A DNA stretch of 45,302 nucleotides from Kofleriaceae bacterium (lineage in GTDB: Bacteria > Myxococcota_A > Polyangia > Haliangiales > Haliangiaceae), in contig JACKDR010000041.1 in NCBI GenBank assembly GCA_020633495.1, positions 1 to 45,302 of the forward strand, written 5' to 3'. Below the pieces are notes generated by a model. It was not told the DNA's origin. It made no database searches and worked only from the letters and a program-made list of their open reading frames with translations. A program made the translations under genes and the position numbers. Shown here piece after piece: positions 1 to 22,682 of the stretch (position 1 is the first letter of the stretch; each line of letters opens with the position of its first letter).

Positions 1-1287
1 GGCGGCGTGGCCGCCGAAGCGGACCATCCGCGGCGCGCACGCCGCCAGCGCCCGGTACAGGTCGACGCCGCCGGCGGTCCGCGCCGAGCCGCGGCCGACG
101 CCGGTGTCGGGGTCGATCGCGACCACGAACGACGGCCGCCGGTACAGATCGACCAGCTTGGCCGCGACGATGCCGACGACGCCCGCCGGCCAACCCCGCC
201 CCGCCACGACGATCGCGGGCCCGGGCTCGTGGCCGTCGAGCATGCCGAGCGCCTCCTCGAGGACCCGGTCCTGCAGCTCGCGGCGCGACGCGTTGGCCTC
301 CTCGAGCGCGGTGGCCCAGCGATCGGCCTGATCCGCCGGCGCCAGCAGCAGCCGCAGCGACGGATCGGCGTCGCCGAGCCGCCCCGGCGCGTTGAGCCGC
401 GGCGCCAGCTTCCACGCCACGGTGCGCTCGTCGATCGGCCGCATCGGGTCGACGCCCGCCGACCGCAGCAGCGCGGCGACCCCGGGGCGCGGCCCCGACG
501 CCAGGCGCTCGATGCCGAAGCGGGCCAGGATCCGGTTCTCGCCGCGCAGCGGCACCAGGTCGGCGACCGTGCCGAGCGCGACCAGGTCGAGCAGCTCGCG
601 GACGTCCGGGCGCGACGCGGCGCGGGCGCCCTCGAACCAGCCCTGCTCGTCGAGCCGGGTCCGCACCGCCGCCACCAGGTAGAACGCGAGCCCGACCGAG
701 GCCAGGCCACGGAACGGGAACGTCGAGTCGGCGCGGAACGGGTTGACCAGGACGTTGGCCGGGTGCGGCGTGTCCGCCGGCGGCACGGTGTGGTGGTCGA
801 CGACGACCACGTCCATGCCGGCGGCGCGGGCAGCGGCCACCGCGACCAGATCGCTGGTGCCGCAGTCGCCGGTGATCACGAGCTGACAGCCGGTGGCGGC
901 GAAGTGAGCGGCGTCGGCCTCGCCGAAGCCGTAGCCGGCGTCGCGCCGCGCCACCCGGGCCTCGACCGCGACCCCGACCGCGCCCAGGAAGCTGGTGAAC
1001 AGCGCCGCGGTGGTGACGCCGTCGACGTCGTAGTCGCCGAAGACGCCGACCCGCTCGCCGGTGACCACCGCGCGGACGACCCGCTCGACGGCGTCGTGGA
1101 AGCCGGCCAGGCCCTCGGGCCGGCGCAGGCCGCCCAGGCGGGGCTCGAGGTAGCGACGGGCGTCGTCGGGCTCGCCGACGCCGCGGCCGGCCAGGCACCG
1201 CGCGGTCGCCGGACGGACCCTCAGCGCGGCCTGCAGGCGCGCCACGGCTTCCAGGTCGACGTCTCGCACGCGCATCGGCCGCTGCAT
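1..1287 (-). CDS. recJ: Single-stranded-DNA 5'-3' exonuclease RecJ (partial, C-terminus beyond the window)
   Basis: RecJ degrades single-stranded DNA 5' to 3' in recombinational and mismatch repair. I translated the complement of the first 1.3 kb. From an ATG at 1287 it reads 429 codons without a stop. It shows the DHH phosphoesterase motifs in order: FGDYDVDG (residues 83-90), GDCGTSD (140-146) and VVVDHH (161-166). It reaches the start of the DHHA1 motif, FGGHAA, at the window edge. RecJ is usually about 570 residues, so roughly a quarter is missing off the left end. The start is supported by AAGGTG six bases upstream of the ATG. It lies 177 bp downstream of secF in the same direction and may be the last gene of the sec operon, but two hairpins lie between them, so it may have its own transcript. 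Confidence 0.95.
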   Translation of the reverse strand, partial: MQRPMRVRDVDLEAVARLQAALRVRPATARCLAGRGVGEPDDARRYLEPRLGGLRRPEGLAGFHDAVERVVRAVVTGERVGVFGDYDVDGVTTAALFTSFLGAVGVAVEARVARRDAGYGFGEADAAHFAATGCQLVITGDCGTSDLVAVAAARAAGMDVVVVDHHTVPPADTPHPANVLVNPFRADSTFPFRGLASVGLAFYLVAAVRTRLDEQGWFEGARAASRPDVRELLDLVALGTVADLVPLRGENRILARFGIERLASGPRPGVAALLRSAGVDPMRPIDERTVAWKLAPRLNAPGRLGDADPSLRLLLAPADQADRWATALEEANASRRELQDRVLEEALGMLDGHEPGPAIVVAGRGWPAGVVGIVAAKLVDLYRRPSFVVAIDPDTGVGRGSARTAGGVDLYRALAACAPRMVRFGGHAA

Positions 1288-1334
1288 GCCGGTCACCTTA
1301 CGCGCCGCCCCTGACGGTGAACGTGCGCCGCAGG

Positions 1335-1361
1335 CCGGCGAGATCTCGGGGATCTCGCCGG
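1335..1361. repeat. Perfect 11-bp inverted repeat between secF and recJ
   Basis: Arms CCGGCGAGATC (1335-1345) and GATCTCGCCGG (1351-1361) enclose a 5-nt loop. No T-run follows on either strand, so this is not a canonical intrinsic terminator. It could stabilise the secDF mRNA 3' end, attenuate transcription into recJ, or act as an operator for recJ, whose ATG lies about 50 bp further on. Confidence 0.4.
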
Positions 1362-1372
1362 TGCCGGGCCCC

Positions 1373-1417
1373 GAAAACGGCGACGCGCCGCGGCCCGTTG
1401 GGGGCGACGGCGCGTCG
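1373..1417 (-). terminator. Candidate rho-independent terminator downstream of secF
   Basis: Read on the minus strand, CGACGCGCCG (1417-1408) and CGGCGCGTCG (1390-1381) form a perfect 10-bp stem around a 17-nt loop. Two bases after the stem comes GTTTTC. It starts about 48 bp after the secF stop codon, as expected for the end of a secDF transcript. The U-tract is short, which lowers confidence. Confidence 0.4.
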
Positions 1418-1464
1418 GGGGTCACGGCGATCGGCTCGGGAGTCCGCGTCGCGAAGACGCTCGC

Positions 1465-2721
<1,257 letters not shown>

Positions 2722-2733
2722 GGCGGGCGGTCC

Positions 2734-4638
<1,905 letters not shown>

Positions 4639-4748
4639 AAGGAAACCTCTAAGGCCCCGACGACCATCGTCAGACAGACGACGGCCGTCGCGGGGGGCCG
4701 GACTCTAGCTCAACCGATACCCGTCGCGATGCGCCGTGCGGGGAAAAA

Positions 4749-5051
4749 TCACGCGGCCTTGGCGTTGGCCGGCGCGGTGGAGGCCTGCTTGCCCTCGTCC
4801 CAGCGGCCCTCGACGTAGGCGCGGGGGATGCGGACGCGGACCTTCTCCTGCAGCTCGACGACCAGGACGTCGCCGTTGGAGCCCGTGATCTTGCCGATGA
4901 TGCCGCCACGCGTGATGATCGTGTCGCCCTTGTCGAGCTTCTTGAGCATCTCCTGGGTCTCGCGCTGCCGCTTCACCTGGGGACGGATCAGGATGAAGTA
5001 GAAGACGCCGAACATCAGGACCATCATCAGGATGGGGGACAGAGCTTGCAT
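4749..5051 (-). CDS. yajC: Preprotein translocase accessory subunit YajC
   Basis: YajC is a small single-span inner-membrane protein bound to SecDF. The 100-residue product has the usual build: a hydrophobic N-terminal helix (about 5-23) followed by the family signature IRPQVKRQRE, then the TRGGIIGKITG beta-domain found in all YajC proteins. A perfect Shine-Dalgarno AAGGAGG (5061-5067 on the plus strand) lies nine bases before the ATG and fixes the start. It is the strongest ribosome-binding site I found in the window. A candidate promoter overlaps the end of tgt, so yajC-secDF may be transcribed both from queA-tgt and on its own. Confidence 0.96.
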   Translation of the reverse strand: MQALSPILMMVLMFGVFYFILIRPQVKRQRETQEMLKKLDKGDTIITRGGIIGKITGSNGDVLVVELQEKVRVRIPRAYVEGRWDEGKQASTAPANAKAA

Positions 5052-5129
5052 GACGAGAAGCCTCCTTCAGGCGATCGAGACGGGCTGGGCGCGCGGGAAC
5101 TGCCGGACGCGAAACCGAAAAGTCGAGAC

Positions 5130-5158
5130 GAGGTAGCACCGGCCGGCGGCGCGGTCAA
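5130..5158 (-). promoter_or_regulatory. Candidate sigma-70-type promoter for yajC-secD-secF
   Basis: On the minus strand, TTGACC (5158-5153) and TACCTC (5135-5130) are separated by 17 bp. The -35 matches the consensus at five of six positions; the -10 is poor. The -35 overlaps the tgt stop codon. It would give a leader of about 70 nt for yajC. This is sequence resemblance only. Confidence 0.35.
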
Positions 5159-6261
5159 GATGGGGCCGGCTGGCCCTCGGTGAGGATGCGGTCGCGGAGC
5201 CGGCGGACGTGGCGGGCGTAGAACGTGAGATTGTGCAGAGTTGCGAGCCGGTTGTAGAGGATCTCCTTCGCCTGGTAGAGGTGGCGGAGGTAGCTCCGGG
5301 ACACCGTGGCGCAGGTCTCGCACGGACACTCCGGATCCACCGGCCCGGTGTCGAGGCGGTGGCGGGCGTTGGAGATGACGACCTTGCCCTCGGAGGTGAA
5401 GAGGTAGCCGTTGCGGGCGTTGCGGGTCGGCATGACGCAGTCGAACATGTCGATCCCGGCCTGGATGCCGCGCTCGAGATCGGCCGGGGTGCCGACGCCC
5501 ATGAGGTAGCGCGGCCGCTCGGCGGGCAGCTCGTGGGCGAAGGCGTCGAGGATCCGGTAGGTGTCCTCGATGGCCTCGCCGACGGCGAGGCCGCCGAGCG
5601 CGAGGCCGTCGAAGCCCAGCGGCCCCAGCTCGGCGAGGTGGGCGCGCCGGCGATCGAGATCGACGCCGCCCTGGACGATGCCGAACAGGGCCTGGCCGGC
5701 GGGGCGGGTGACCTCGAGGCAGCGCCGCGCCCACGCGGTGGTGCGCGCCATCGCGACGGCGTGGACCTCGGGCGCGGCGTCGCCGGGCGGGCACTGGTCG
5801 AAGCACATCGCGATGTCGGAGCCGAGCACGCCCTGGATCTCCATCGAGACCTCGGGGGTGAGGCGGTGGCGGGAGCCGTCGATGTGGCTCTGGAAGGTGA
5901 CGCCGTCGTCGTCGATCTTGTTGATGCCGGCGAGGCTGAAGACCTGGAAGCCGCCCGAGTCGGTGAGGATCGGCCGCGACCAGCCGGCGAAGCGGTGCAG
6001 GCCGCCGTGGGCGCGGATGACCTCGAGGCCGGGGCGCAGGTACAGGTGGTAGGTGTTGCCGAGGATGATGCGGGCGTCGCGCGGCGGCGCCACCAGCTCG
6101 GCCGCGGTCATGGCCTTGACGGTGCCGAGGGTGCCGACCGGCATGAACACCGGCGTGAGGATGTCGCCGCGCGGCGTGTGCAGGACGCCGGCGCGGGCGT
6201 TGCCCAGGGTGGCCAGCAGCTCGAACGAGAACCCGGCGGTGGGCAGCGCGGTGATCGTCAC
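5155..6261 (-). CDS. tgt: tRNA-guanine transglycosylase (queuosine biosynthesis)
   Basis: Bacterial TGT swaps guanine-34 for preQ1 in tRNAs with GUN anticodons. From a GTG at 6261 the product has 368 residues. The general acid/base Asp is D101 in DSGGFQ and the nucleophile D274 in FDCVMPTRNARNG. GGLAVGE (224-230) marks the substrate pocket. The zinc site is C312, C314, C317 and H343. The GTG overlaps the queA stop by four bases (GTGA), and no closer ATG exists before the conserved N-terminus, so that start is favoured. It acts directly before QueA in the pathway, and the genes appear translationally coupled. Confidence 0.96.
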   Translation of the reverse strand: MTITALPTAGFSFELLATLGNARAGVLHTPRGDILTPVFMPVGTLGTVKAMTAAELVAPPRDARIILGNTYHLYLRPGLEVIRAHGGLHRFAGWSRPILTDSGGFQVFSLAGINKIDDDGVTFQSHIDGSRHRLTPEVSMEIQGVLGSDIAMCFDQCPPGDAAPEVHAVAMARTTAWARRCLEVTRPAGQALFGIVQGGVDLDRRRAHLAELGPLGFDGLALGGLAVGEAIEDTYRILDAFAHELPAERPRYLMGVGTPADLERGIQAGIDMFDCVMPTRNARNGYLFTSEGKVVISNARHRLDTGPVDPECPCETCATVSRSYLRHLYQAKEILYNRLATLHNLTFYARHVRRLRDRILTEGQPAPS

Positions 6262-7370
6262 GGCGTGGCCTCGGGCGCGGCCCGGCGCAGCAGCATGGCG
6301 TCGCCGTAGCTGAAGAAGCGGTAGCCGGCGGCGACCGCGTGGCGATAGGCGGCGAGCACCGGCGCGGGGCCGGCGAAGGTGCAGACCAGCATCAGCAGGG
6401 TCGACTCGGGCAGGTGGAAGTTGGTGATCAGGTGGTCGACGACGCGGAACCGGAAGTCGGTCCCGGGGCGGATGAACAGGCGGGTGTCGCCGGGGCCGAC
6501 CGCGACGTCGCGCGGGCCGCGCGCCGCCGACTCGAGCGCGCGCACCACGGTGGTGCCGACCGCGACCACGGGCCGGCCGGTGGCGATCAGGGCGGCGGTG
6601 CGCTCGGGGATCGTGTAGCGCTCGCGGTGCATCGCGTGGTCGGCGAGGTCGTCGACCCGCACCGGCGAGAACGTGCCGAGGCCGACGTGCAGGGTCACCG
6701 ACGCGATCGCGGCGCCGCGGGCCTCGAGCGCGGCCAGCAGCTCGGGGGTGAAGTGCAGGCCGGCGGTGGGCGCGGCGACCGCGCCCGGGACCCGGGCGTA
6801 GACGGTCTGGTAGCGATCGCGATCGTCGTCGCCGGGGCCGTGATCGCGGGCGATGTACGGCGGCAGCGGCGGCTCGCCCCAGGCGTCGAGGAAGGCGATC
6901 GCGTCGCCGGGGACGTCGACCAGCAGGCTGCCGTCGGCGTCGCGATCGGCGGCGACGGTGACGACCGGCCCGCCCGGCGCCGGCGCGTCGCGCTCGCCGG
7001 GGGCGCACACCGCGAGGCGCTGGCCGGCGCGCAGGGCGCGCCGGGCGCGGGCCAGGCACCGCCACCGCGACGCCCCCGCGGCCGCGTCGCCCTCGGGCTC
7101 GACGAACAGCAGCTCGACGCCGCCGCCGCTGTCCTTGACCGCGTGGACCCGGGCCGGCACGACGCGGGTGTCGTTGACGACCACGACGGCGTCCGCCGGG
7201 ATCAGCTCGACCAGGTCCGTGAACGTGCGGTCGGCGATCGCGCCGTCGCCGCCCAGCACCAGCAGGCGCGAGGCGTCGCGCCGCTGGGCGGGGGTCTGGG
7301 CGATCTGCTCGGGGGGCAGATCGAAGTGGAAGTCCTGGCGCCGCTGCACGGACCGCAGGACGTACCCCAC
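6258..7370 (-). CDS. queA: S-adenosylmethionine:tRNA ribosyltransferase-isomerase
   Basis: QueA transfers and isomerises the ribosyl group of SAM onto preQ1-tRNA to form epoxyqueuosine. The product carries the family landmarks DFHFDLPPEQIAQTPAQRRD at the N-terminus, VVVNDTRVVPARV, the PTAGLHFTPELL segment, HVGLGTFSPVR and the C-terminal FSYGDAMLL. At 370 residues it is slightly longer than usual (340-360). The start is uncertain: the first GTG is at 7370, but a GTG at 7349 would begin eight codons before the conserved DFDF-like motif and matches family length better (363 residues). The gene is divergent from the HEAT-repeat gene at 7454. Confidence 0.95.
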   Translation of the reverse strand: MGYVLRSVQRRQDFHFDLPPEQIAQTPAQRRDASRLLVLGGDGAIADRTFTDLVELIPADAVVVVNDTRVVPARVHAVKDSGGGVELLFVEPEGDAAAGASRWRCLARARRALRAGQRLAVCAPGERDAPAPGGPVVTVAADRDADGSLLVDVPGDAIAFLDAWGEPPLPPYIARDHGPGDDDRDRYQTVYARVPGAVAAPTAGLHFTPELLAALEARGAAIASVTLHVGLGTFSPVRVDDLADHAMHRERYTIPERTAALIATGRPVVAVGTTVVRALESAARGPRDVAVGPGDTRLFIRPGTDFRFRVVDHLITNFHLPESTLLMLVCTFAGPAPVLAAYRHAVAAGYRFFSYGDAMLLRRAAPEATP

Positions 7371-7453
7371 CCGGGGCGCGTCGTCGAGGGGTGGCGTGCC
7401 CCGGGCGCGGTCGGCGTGGGCGGCGGCGGCCCGGTGGCGTAGATTGCCATCCG

Positions 7454-10136
7454 ATGCGATCGCCCCGCCCTGCCCTGGTCGCGGCCCTGCCGCTGCTGAT
7501 GAGCCTCGGTCGCGCCGCCCCGGCGGCGGCCGGCGACGGCGCCGCCGCCGCGACCGCGGACGCGGCGCTCGGCGCCGCGACCGTCGACGTCGACGGCGAC
7601 GGCCGGGCCGACGACGTCGTCCGGCTCGAGCTGCCGGGGCGGGTCGTGGTCCAGATCGACGGCAAGGGCGGCGGCGTCGCGTGGCAGGGCCTGCAGACCC
7701 TGGCGACCCCGACCGGCGGCGACATCGCGGTCGGCGACGACGGCGGCGCCGGCCGGCTGCTGATCGTGACCGCCCGGTTCGGCGCCGGCGTCGCCGACGA
7801 GGCGGTCGTGCTGCGCTGGGACCGCCGCGGCAAGCTGGCCCTGGTGTGGCAAGGCGCCGCCGGCCGGGTCGGCCGCGACGGCGACTACCAGGTGCGGATC
7901 GCCGTCGAGGACGGCGCGCTGTACCGCTACCAGCAGCGCGGCGGCGTCGACCGCTGCGACGGCCGGCCGGCGCGGCTGTTCGCCGAGGCGTGGAACGGCC
8001 GCGCCTTCCAGGCGATCCGGGCCTGGCCCGACGTCGACGACGCGGCGCCGGCGCTGACCGCGACCCGGGCCGCGCCCGACGCCGCGCCGACGACGTCGAT
8101 CAGCTATCGCGCCGCGGTGGCGTCGAGCCAGGCCGGCGCCGGCGACGCCGCGCAGCTCGGCCGGCCCACCGAGCTCGACGACGGCGATCCGGCGACGGCG
8201 TGGCGCGAGGACCGCGCCGGCGACGGCCGCGGCGAGTTCTTCACGTTCCGCGGCCGCCGCGACGGCGCCCGCCTCGCCGGCCTGCGCATCGTGCCGGGCG
8301 ACGGCCGGTCGGCGGCGCAGGCGCGCGCGACCAACCGGGTGGCGCGGCTGGCGGTGGTGACCCGCGACCACGCGTTCTGGGTCGACGTCCCCGACGACAC
8401 CAGCAGCGACGCCGCGGTGGCGACGCCGTGGTGGGTCGTCTTCCCCGAGCCGATCGACGCCGACTGCGTCACCGTCGTGCTGGCCGGGTTCCACGCCGGC
8501 AAGGGCGCCTGCGCCGGCGCTGGCCAGAGCGCGATCGCCGAGCTGGTCGTGCTCGGCGCCGACGATCTGGGCGGCGGTGACGACGCCCTGGTCGCCGACG
8601 TCGTCGCCGGCGGCCTGCGCGCCGACTCGGCGACCAAGCTGCTGGCCTGGCGTGGACTGGCGGCGGCGCGCGCGGTCGAGGCCGCGCTGGGCGGCGAGCG
8701 CGGCGCCGCGGCGCGGGTGCGGCTGCTGCGCGCGCTCGCCGCGATCGGCGACGGCGGCAGCGCCGCGACGCTGGGCGCGGCGCTGGCCGCGGGCCGCGAC
8801 CTCGACGACGACGCGGTCGCGGCGATCGCCGACGGCCTGGGCCGGGCGGCGCCGCCGGCGTCGCCGAGCTGGCGCGGGTCGCCGCCGCCGCCGACGCCGA
8901 CCCGCGGGGCCGGACCGCCGCGGTCGAGCGGCTGCCCGACGACCGGCGCGACGACCTGGTCGCGGCGCTCGGCCTGGGGCCGCGCGGGGTGCGGCGCGCC
9001 GCGGCGCGGCTGGCCGCCGCGCCGCTGGCGTGGCTGCTCGAGCGCGCCGGCGACGCCGCCAGCGACGGCGCTGCCGAGCGCGAGGCCGATCTGTGGCGCG
9101 CGGTCGGCGCTGCCGCCGCCGCGGCCGCCGACCCGGCGGCGCGGGCGGCCGCGATCGACGCGCTGGCGCGGCGCGCCGGCGAGGTCGCCGATTACGAACG
9201 GCGCTACCGGATCGTCGGCGCGCTGGCCGCGATCGACGACGGCGCCGCGGTCGCGGCGCTGACCTCGCTGCTGGGCGGGCTCGGCGACGGCGGCGGCACG
9301 CCGGCGGCGCTGCGCCAGGTCGCCGCGGCCGGGCTGGCGCGGGTGCGCGCCGACGGCGCCGCGTCGCTGCTGGCGGCGCTCGCCGCCGACGGCGATCCCG
9401 GCGTCCGGCTCGCCTCGCTGGCGGCGCTCGCCGGGCGCGACGACCTCGGCGCCGCCGGCTGGGGCGGCGGCGGCGACGCCGGCGGCGACGCCGCGCGCGG
9501 CCGCGACGCGGTCGACCGCGTGCTGGCGACCGCGCTGGCCGGCGACCGCTGGCCTGAGGTCCGGCGCGCCGCGGCGGTGGCGCTGGCCGCGGCGTGCCCG
9601 CGCACCGGCCCGACCTGCGCGCTCGAGGCCGCCGCCGACGGCGACGACGATCTCGACGTCCGCGGCGACGCGCTGACCTCGCTGGTGCAGTGCCGCGCGC
9701 CCGGCGTCGGCGCCTGGCTGCTGGCGGTGGCGCGCGGCGACGGCGCCACCGAGCTGCGGACCCGGGCGGTGTCGCTGCTGGGCGCCCTCGCCGACCTGGC
9801 GACCACGGCCGACCTGCTGGCCGGGTTCCGGCGCTGGCGCGGCCAGGCGTTCTCCGACGACGCCGCGCTGCAGGTCGCGCGCGGCGCCGCGGTCGTGCTC
9901 GGCCAGCTCGGCGCGATCGCCGACGCCGCGGTCGCCACCGACGTCGCCGACACGCTGCTCGACGCCGCCTGCGACGGCGCGTTCGCCGAGCTGCAGAGGC
10001 GGCGGCGGCCGGGCTCGGCGAGCTGGGCGCGCGCTGCCCGGCCGCGGCGAAGCCGCTGCTGGGCGAGCTGGCGCGGTCCGACGAGGCCGCGGTGGCGCAC
10101 GCGGCGCAGCGGGCGCTGGCGAGCTGCGGCCGCTGA
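7454..10136 (+). pseudogene. Secreted HEAT-repeat protein with glycan-binding-like domain, broken by two apparent frameshifts
   Basis: From an ATG at 7454 the protein starts with a signal peptide (about residues 1-26, ending APAAAG). It continues with a VDVDGDGRADD segment like FG-GAP/VCBS calcium repeats. A domain at about 219-375 follows, with a DDGDPATAW core reminiscent of discoidin/NADase-type glycan-binding modules, and then Ala-rich HEAT-like helices to the end. The frame changes twice. Near 8843-8850 coding moves from frame 2 to frame 1, and near 9994-9999 from frame 1 to frame 3, ending at TGA 10134-10136. Each shift equals one missing base; if both are restored the protein is about 894 residues. 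HEAT helices continue in register across both joints, so this is one gene. The protein was probably periplasmic or surface-exposed; its role is unknown. Confidence 0.7.
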
Positions 10137-10146
10137 GCGCACCGAG

Positions 10147-10196
10147 CCACGCCCTCTCGACGCCGCCCTCGCGGCTGCGCCGCTCGGGCTCTGCTC
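10147..10196. repeat. 50-bp direct repeat, copy 1
   Basis: It begins with CCACGCCCTCTCGAC and ends with GCTCGGGCTCTGCTC. It matches 10369-10418 at 47 of 50 positions. It lies just after the broken HEAT gene. It may belong to a dispersed family in this genome; the window alone cannot show that. Confidence 0.75.
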
Positions 10197-10368
10197 CTAA
10201 CGAACAGCTGGGCCAGGCCGCTGATCTTGCGTGGCGCAGCGATCGGCGGACCGCGGGTTTGGGCCTGACAGCACTCACCCCGAGCGGAGGGGGAGGTGCG
10301 CAGCACCGACCCCGCAGTCGAGGGGGCGGGCACCGGTGCGCGTCCGCGCGGGCCGGGTGCGCACCGAT

Positions 10369-10418
10369 CCACGCCCTCTCGACTACGCCCTCGCGGCTGC
10401 GCCGCTCGGGCTCCGCTC
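10369..10418. repeat. 50-bp direct repeat, copy 2
   Basis: Second copy of the 50-mer at 10147-10196 (47 of 50 identical), offset by 222 bp. It abuts the tandem repeat that begins at 10422, so the two may form one composite element. Confidence 0.75.
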
Positions 10419-10421
10419 GAG

Positions 10422-10591
10422 GTGAGCGAACCACGTCGACCAGGCGACCTGACCCGGTTCGTCTTGCGGCAAATCTCCGACGGCGTCGGTCGAGCGCTCG
10501 ACGTGAGCGAACCACGTCGACCAGGCGACCTGACCCGGTTCGTCTTGCGGCAAATCGCCGATCGCCGTCGGTCGAGCGCTCGACGTGAGCG
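10422..10591. repeat. Two-unit tandem repeat of 81-82 bp with 14-bp palindromes
   Basis: A 54-bp core beginning GTGAGCGAACCACGTCGACC and ending TTGCGGCAAATC occurs at 10422-10475 and again, without a mismatch, at 10503-10556. Each core is followed by a short variable spacer and then CGTCGGTCGAGCGCTCGACGT. That tail contains the perfect 14-bp palindrome GTCGAGCGCTCGAC (10489-10502 and 10571-10584). A third, truncated start (GTGAGCG) closes the array. Exact identity in an otherwise unconserved spacer suggests recent duplication or homogenisation. Confidence 0.85.
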
Positions 10592-10636
10592 GCCACGAGC
10601 GTTCGCGCGCGGGGAGCGACGTCCGAGCCGATCGGG

Positions 10637-11019
10637 TCAGTCGGCGCCGTCGCGGCGCACCGTCGGCAGCTTGCAGGCGTGGCCGAGCACGAGGTCGCCG
10701 TCGGTGGTCGACGTCGGCGTCGGCCGCCAGCCGGCGGCGACGCGGGCGGCGAGTAGCTCGTCGGCGGTCGGGCGGTGGTCCCACACGGAGACCGCGTCGA
10801 CGCGGCCCAGTCAGGTGCAGTCGAGGACGAGCGCCCGGGCCCCCGGCCCCGCCCCGTCGGCGGCGAAGACGACGTCGTGGGTGAACTCGTCCTGGACGAC
10901 GACGTCGACCACGGTCCACGCCGGCGCCCGCAGCAGGCCGAGCTTGATCGCCTCGGCGAGCGAACCGCACCGCGCGAGCGCGGCCCGCAGCGCGTCCAGG
11001 CCGGCGCCCTCGCCCGCCG

Positions 11020-11023
<4 letters not shown>
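10637..11023 (-). CDS. Hypothetical protein interrupted by one in-frame UGA
   Basis: From a GTG at 11023 the frame reads 70 codons, meets TGA at 10813-10811, and continues in the same frame for 57 sense codons to a second TGA at 10639-10637. Both halves use G or C in nearly every third position. They read like one domain: VVDVVVQDEFTHDVVF and ALVLDCT before the UGA, LGRVDAVSVWDHRPTADELL and AARVAAGWRPTPT after it. Total length would be 128 residues counting the UGA position. The GTG overlaps the stop of the giant TPR gene by GTGA, so the two are probably coupled. I do not recognise a function. If UGA terminates, the product is 70 residues. The UGA could be a nonsense mutation, a base-call error, readthrough or a recoded position. 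Confidence 0.6.
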
Positions 11024-22347
<11,324 letters not shown>

Positions 22348-22437
22348 CTGGGTTCCGAAAGGGGGGGCCTTGCAGCGAGGTTGGTGGGCTTCGAGGCGGG
22401 CGCGACGACGCGCTCGCTCGACCTCCGAGCGTCGTCG

Positions 22438-22467
22438 ATGGTAATCCCAGCGCGTCGCCCGGCACAA
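22438..22467 (-). promoter_or_regulatory. Weak candidate promoter for the giant TPR gene
   Basis: On the minus strand, TTGTGC (22467-22462) and TACCAT (22443-22438) are 18 bp apart. They match the sigma-70 hexamers at three and four of six positions. The predicted leader is about 85 nt. Low confidence. Confidence 0.22.
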
Positions 22468-22645
22468 CGCAGACCCAAGCACATTCGACGGGTTAGACGA
22501 ACGAGCCGGAGCGCGTCACTCCGGAGCCCACACCCCTTGCGGACCTCGTCGGCACCGTCCCGCGCCGCCGCCACCCCGGGCCGCGCGACGCCGCGAGATC
22601 CCCCTGCCCGACCGGGTAGCACGGCGGTTGTCCGCCGCCGCGCCC

Positions 22646-22674
22646 TTGCCCGGACCACGCCCCCGCCGTATCAA
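22646..22674 (+). promoter_or_regulatory. Candidate promoter of the ABC exporter operon, probably leaderless
   Basis: TTGCCC (22646-22651) and TATCAA (22669-22674) are separated by exactly 17 bp, each matching the consensus at four of six positions. Transcription would begin around 22681, one or two bases before the GTG at 22683, so the mRNA would be leaderless or nearly so. Confidence 0.45.
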
Positions 22675-22682
22675 GGGCGCAC

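Larger units (their letters stand above)
10137..10636. other. Gene-free region of about 500 bp holding short repeats
   Basis: No convincing coding frame lies here: the open frames are Arg/Pro-rich without recognisable domains. The stretch holds a duplicated 50-mer (10147-10196 and 10369-10418) and a 54-bp sequence repeated exactly (10422-10475 and 10503-10556) with palindromic spacers. The remainder shows nothing I recognise. Confidence 0.6.
22348..22682. other. 335-bp divergent intergenic region between the TPR gene and the ABC exporter
   Basis: Somewhat less GC-rich than the flanking genes. It holds one candidate promoter for each direction, listed separately. No RNA gene or long inverted repeat was seen. 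Confidence 0.6.

Noticed and set aside
10422..10591. CRISPR array
   Set aside because: Only two units, repeat core of 54 bp longer than usual, spacers short and nearly the same, and no cas genes nearby.
7202..10596. Two very long Arg/Ala-rich minus-strand frames opposite the broken HEAT gene
   Set aside because: Low-complexity translations. The plus-strand frames show a signal peptide and HEAT helices.
10797..10813. Canonical bacterial SECIS directly after the in-frame UGA
   Set aside because: The 5-bp hairpin is real, but its loop lies about 11 nt after the UGA and lacks the usual loop guanine position. Too weak to annotate.
22348..22482. N-terminal extension of the giant TPR protein
   Set aside because: The 45 extra residues are Arg-rich, unlike the rest of the protein, and span the likely promoter region.
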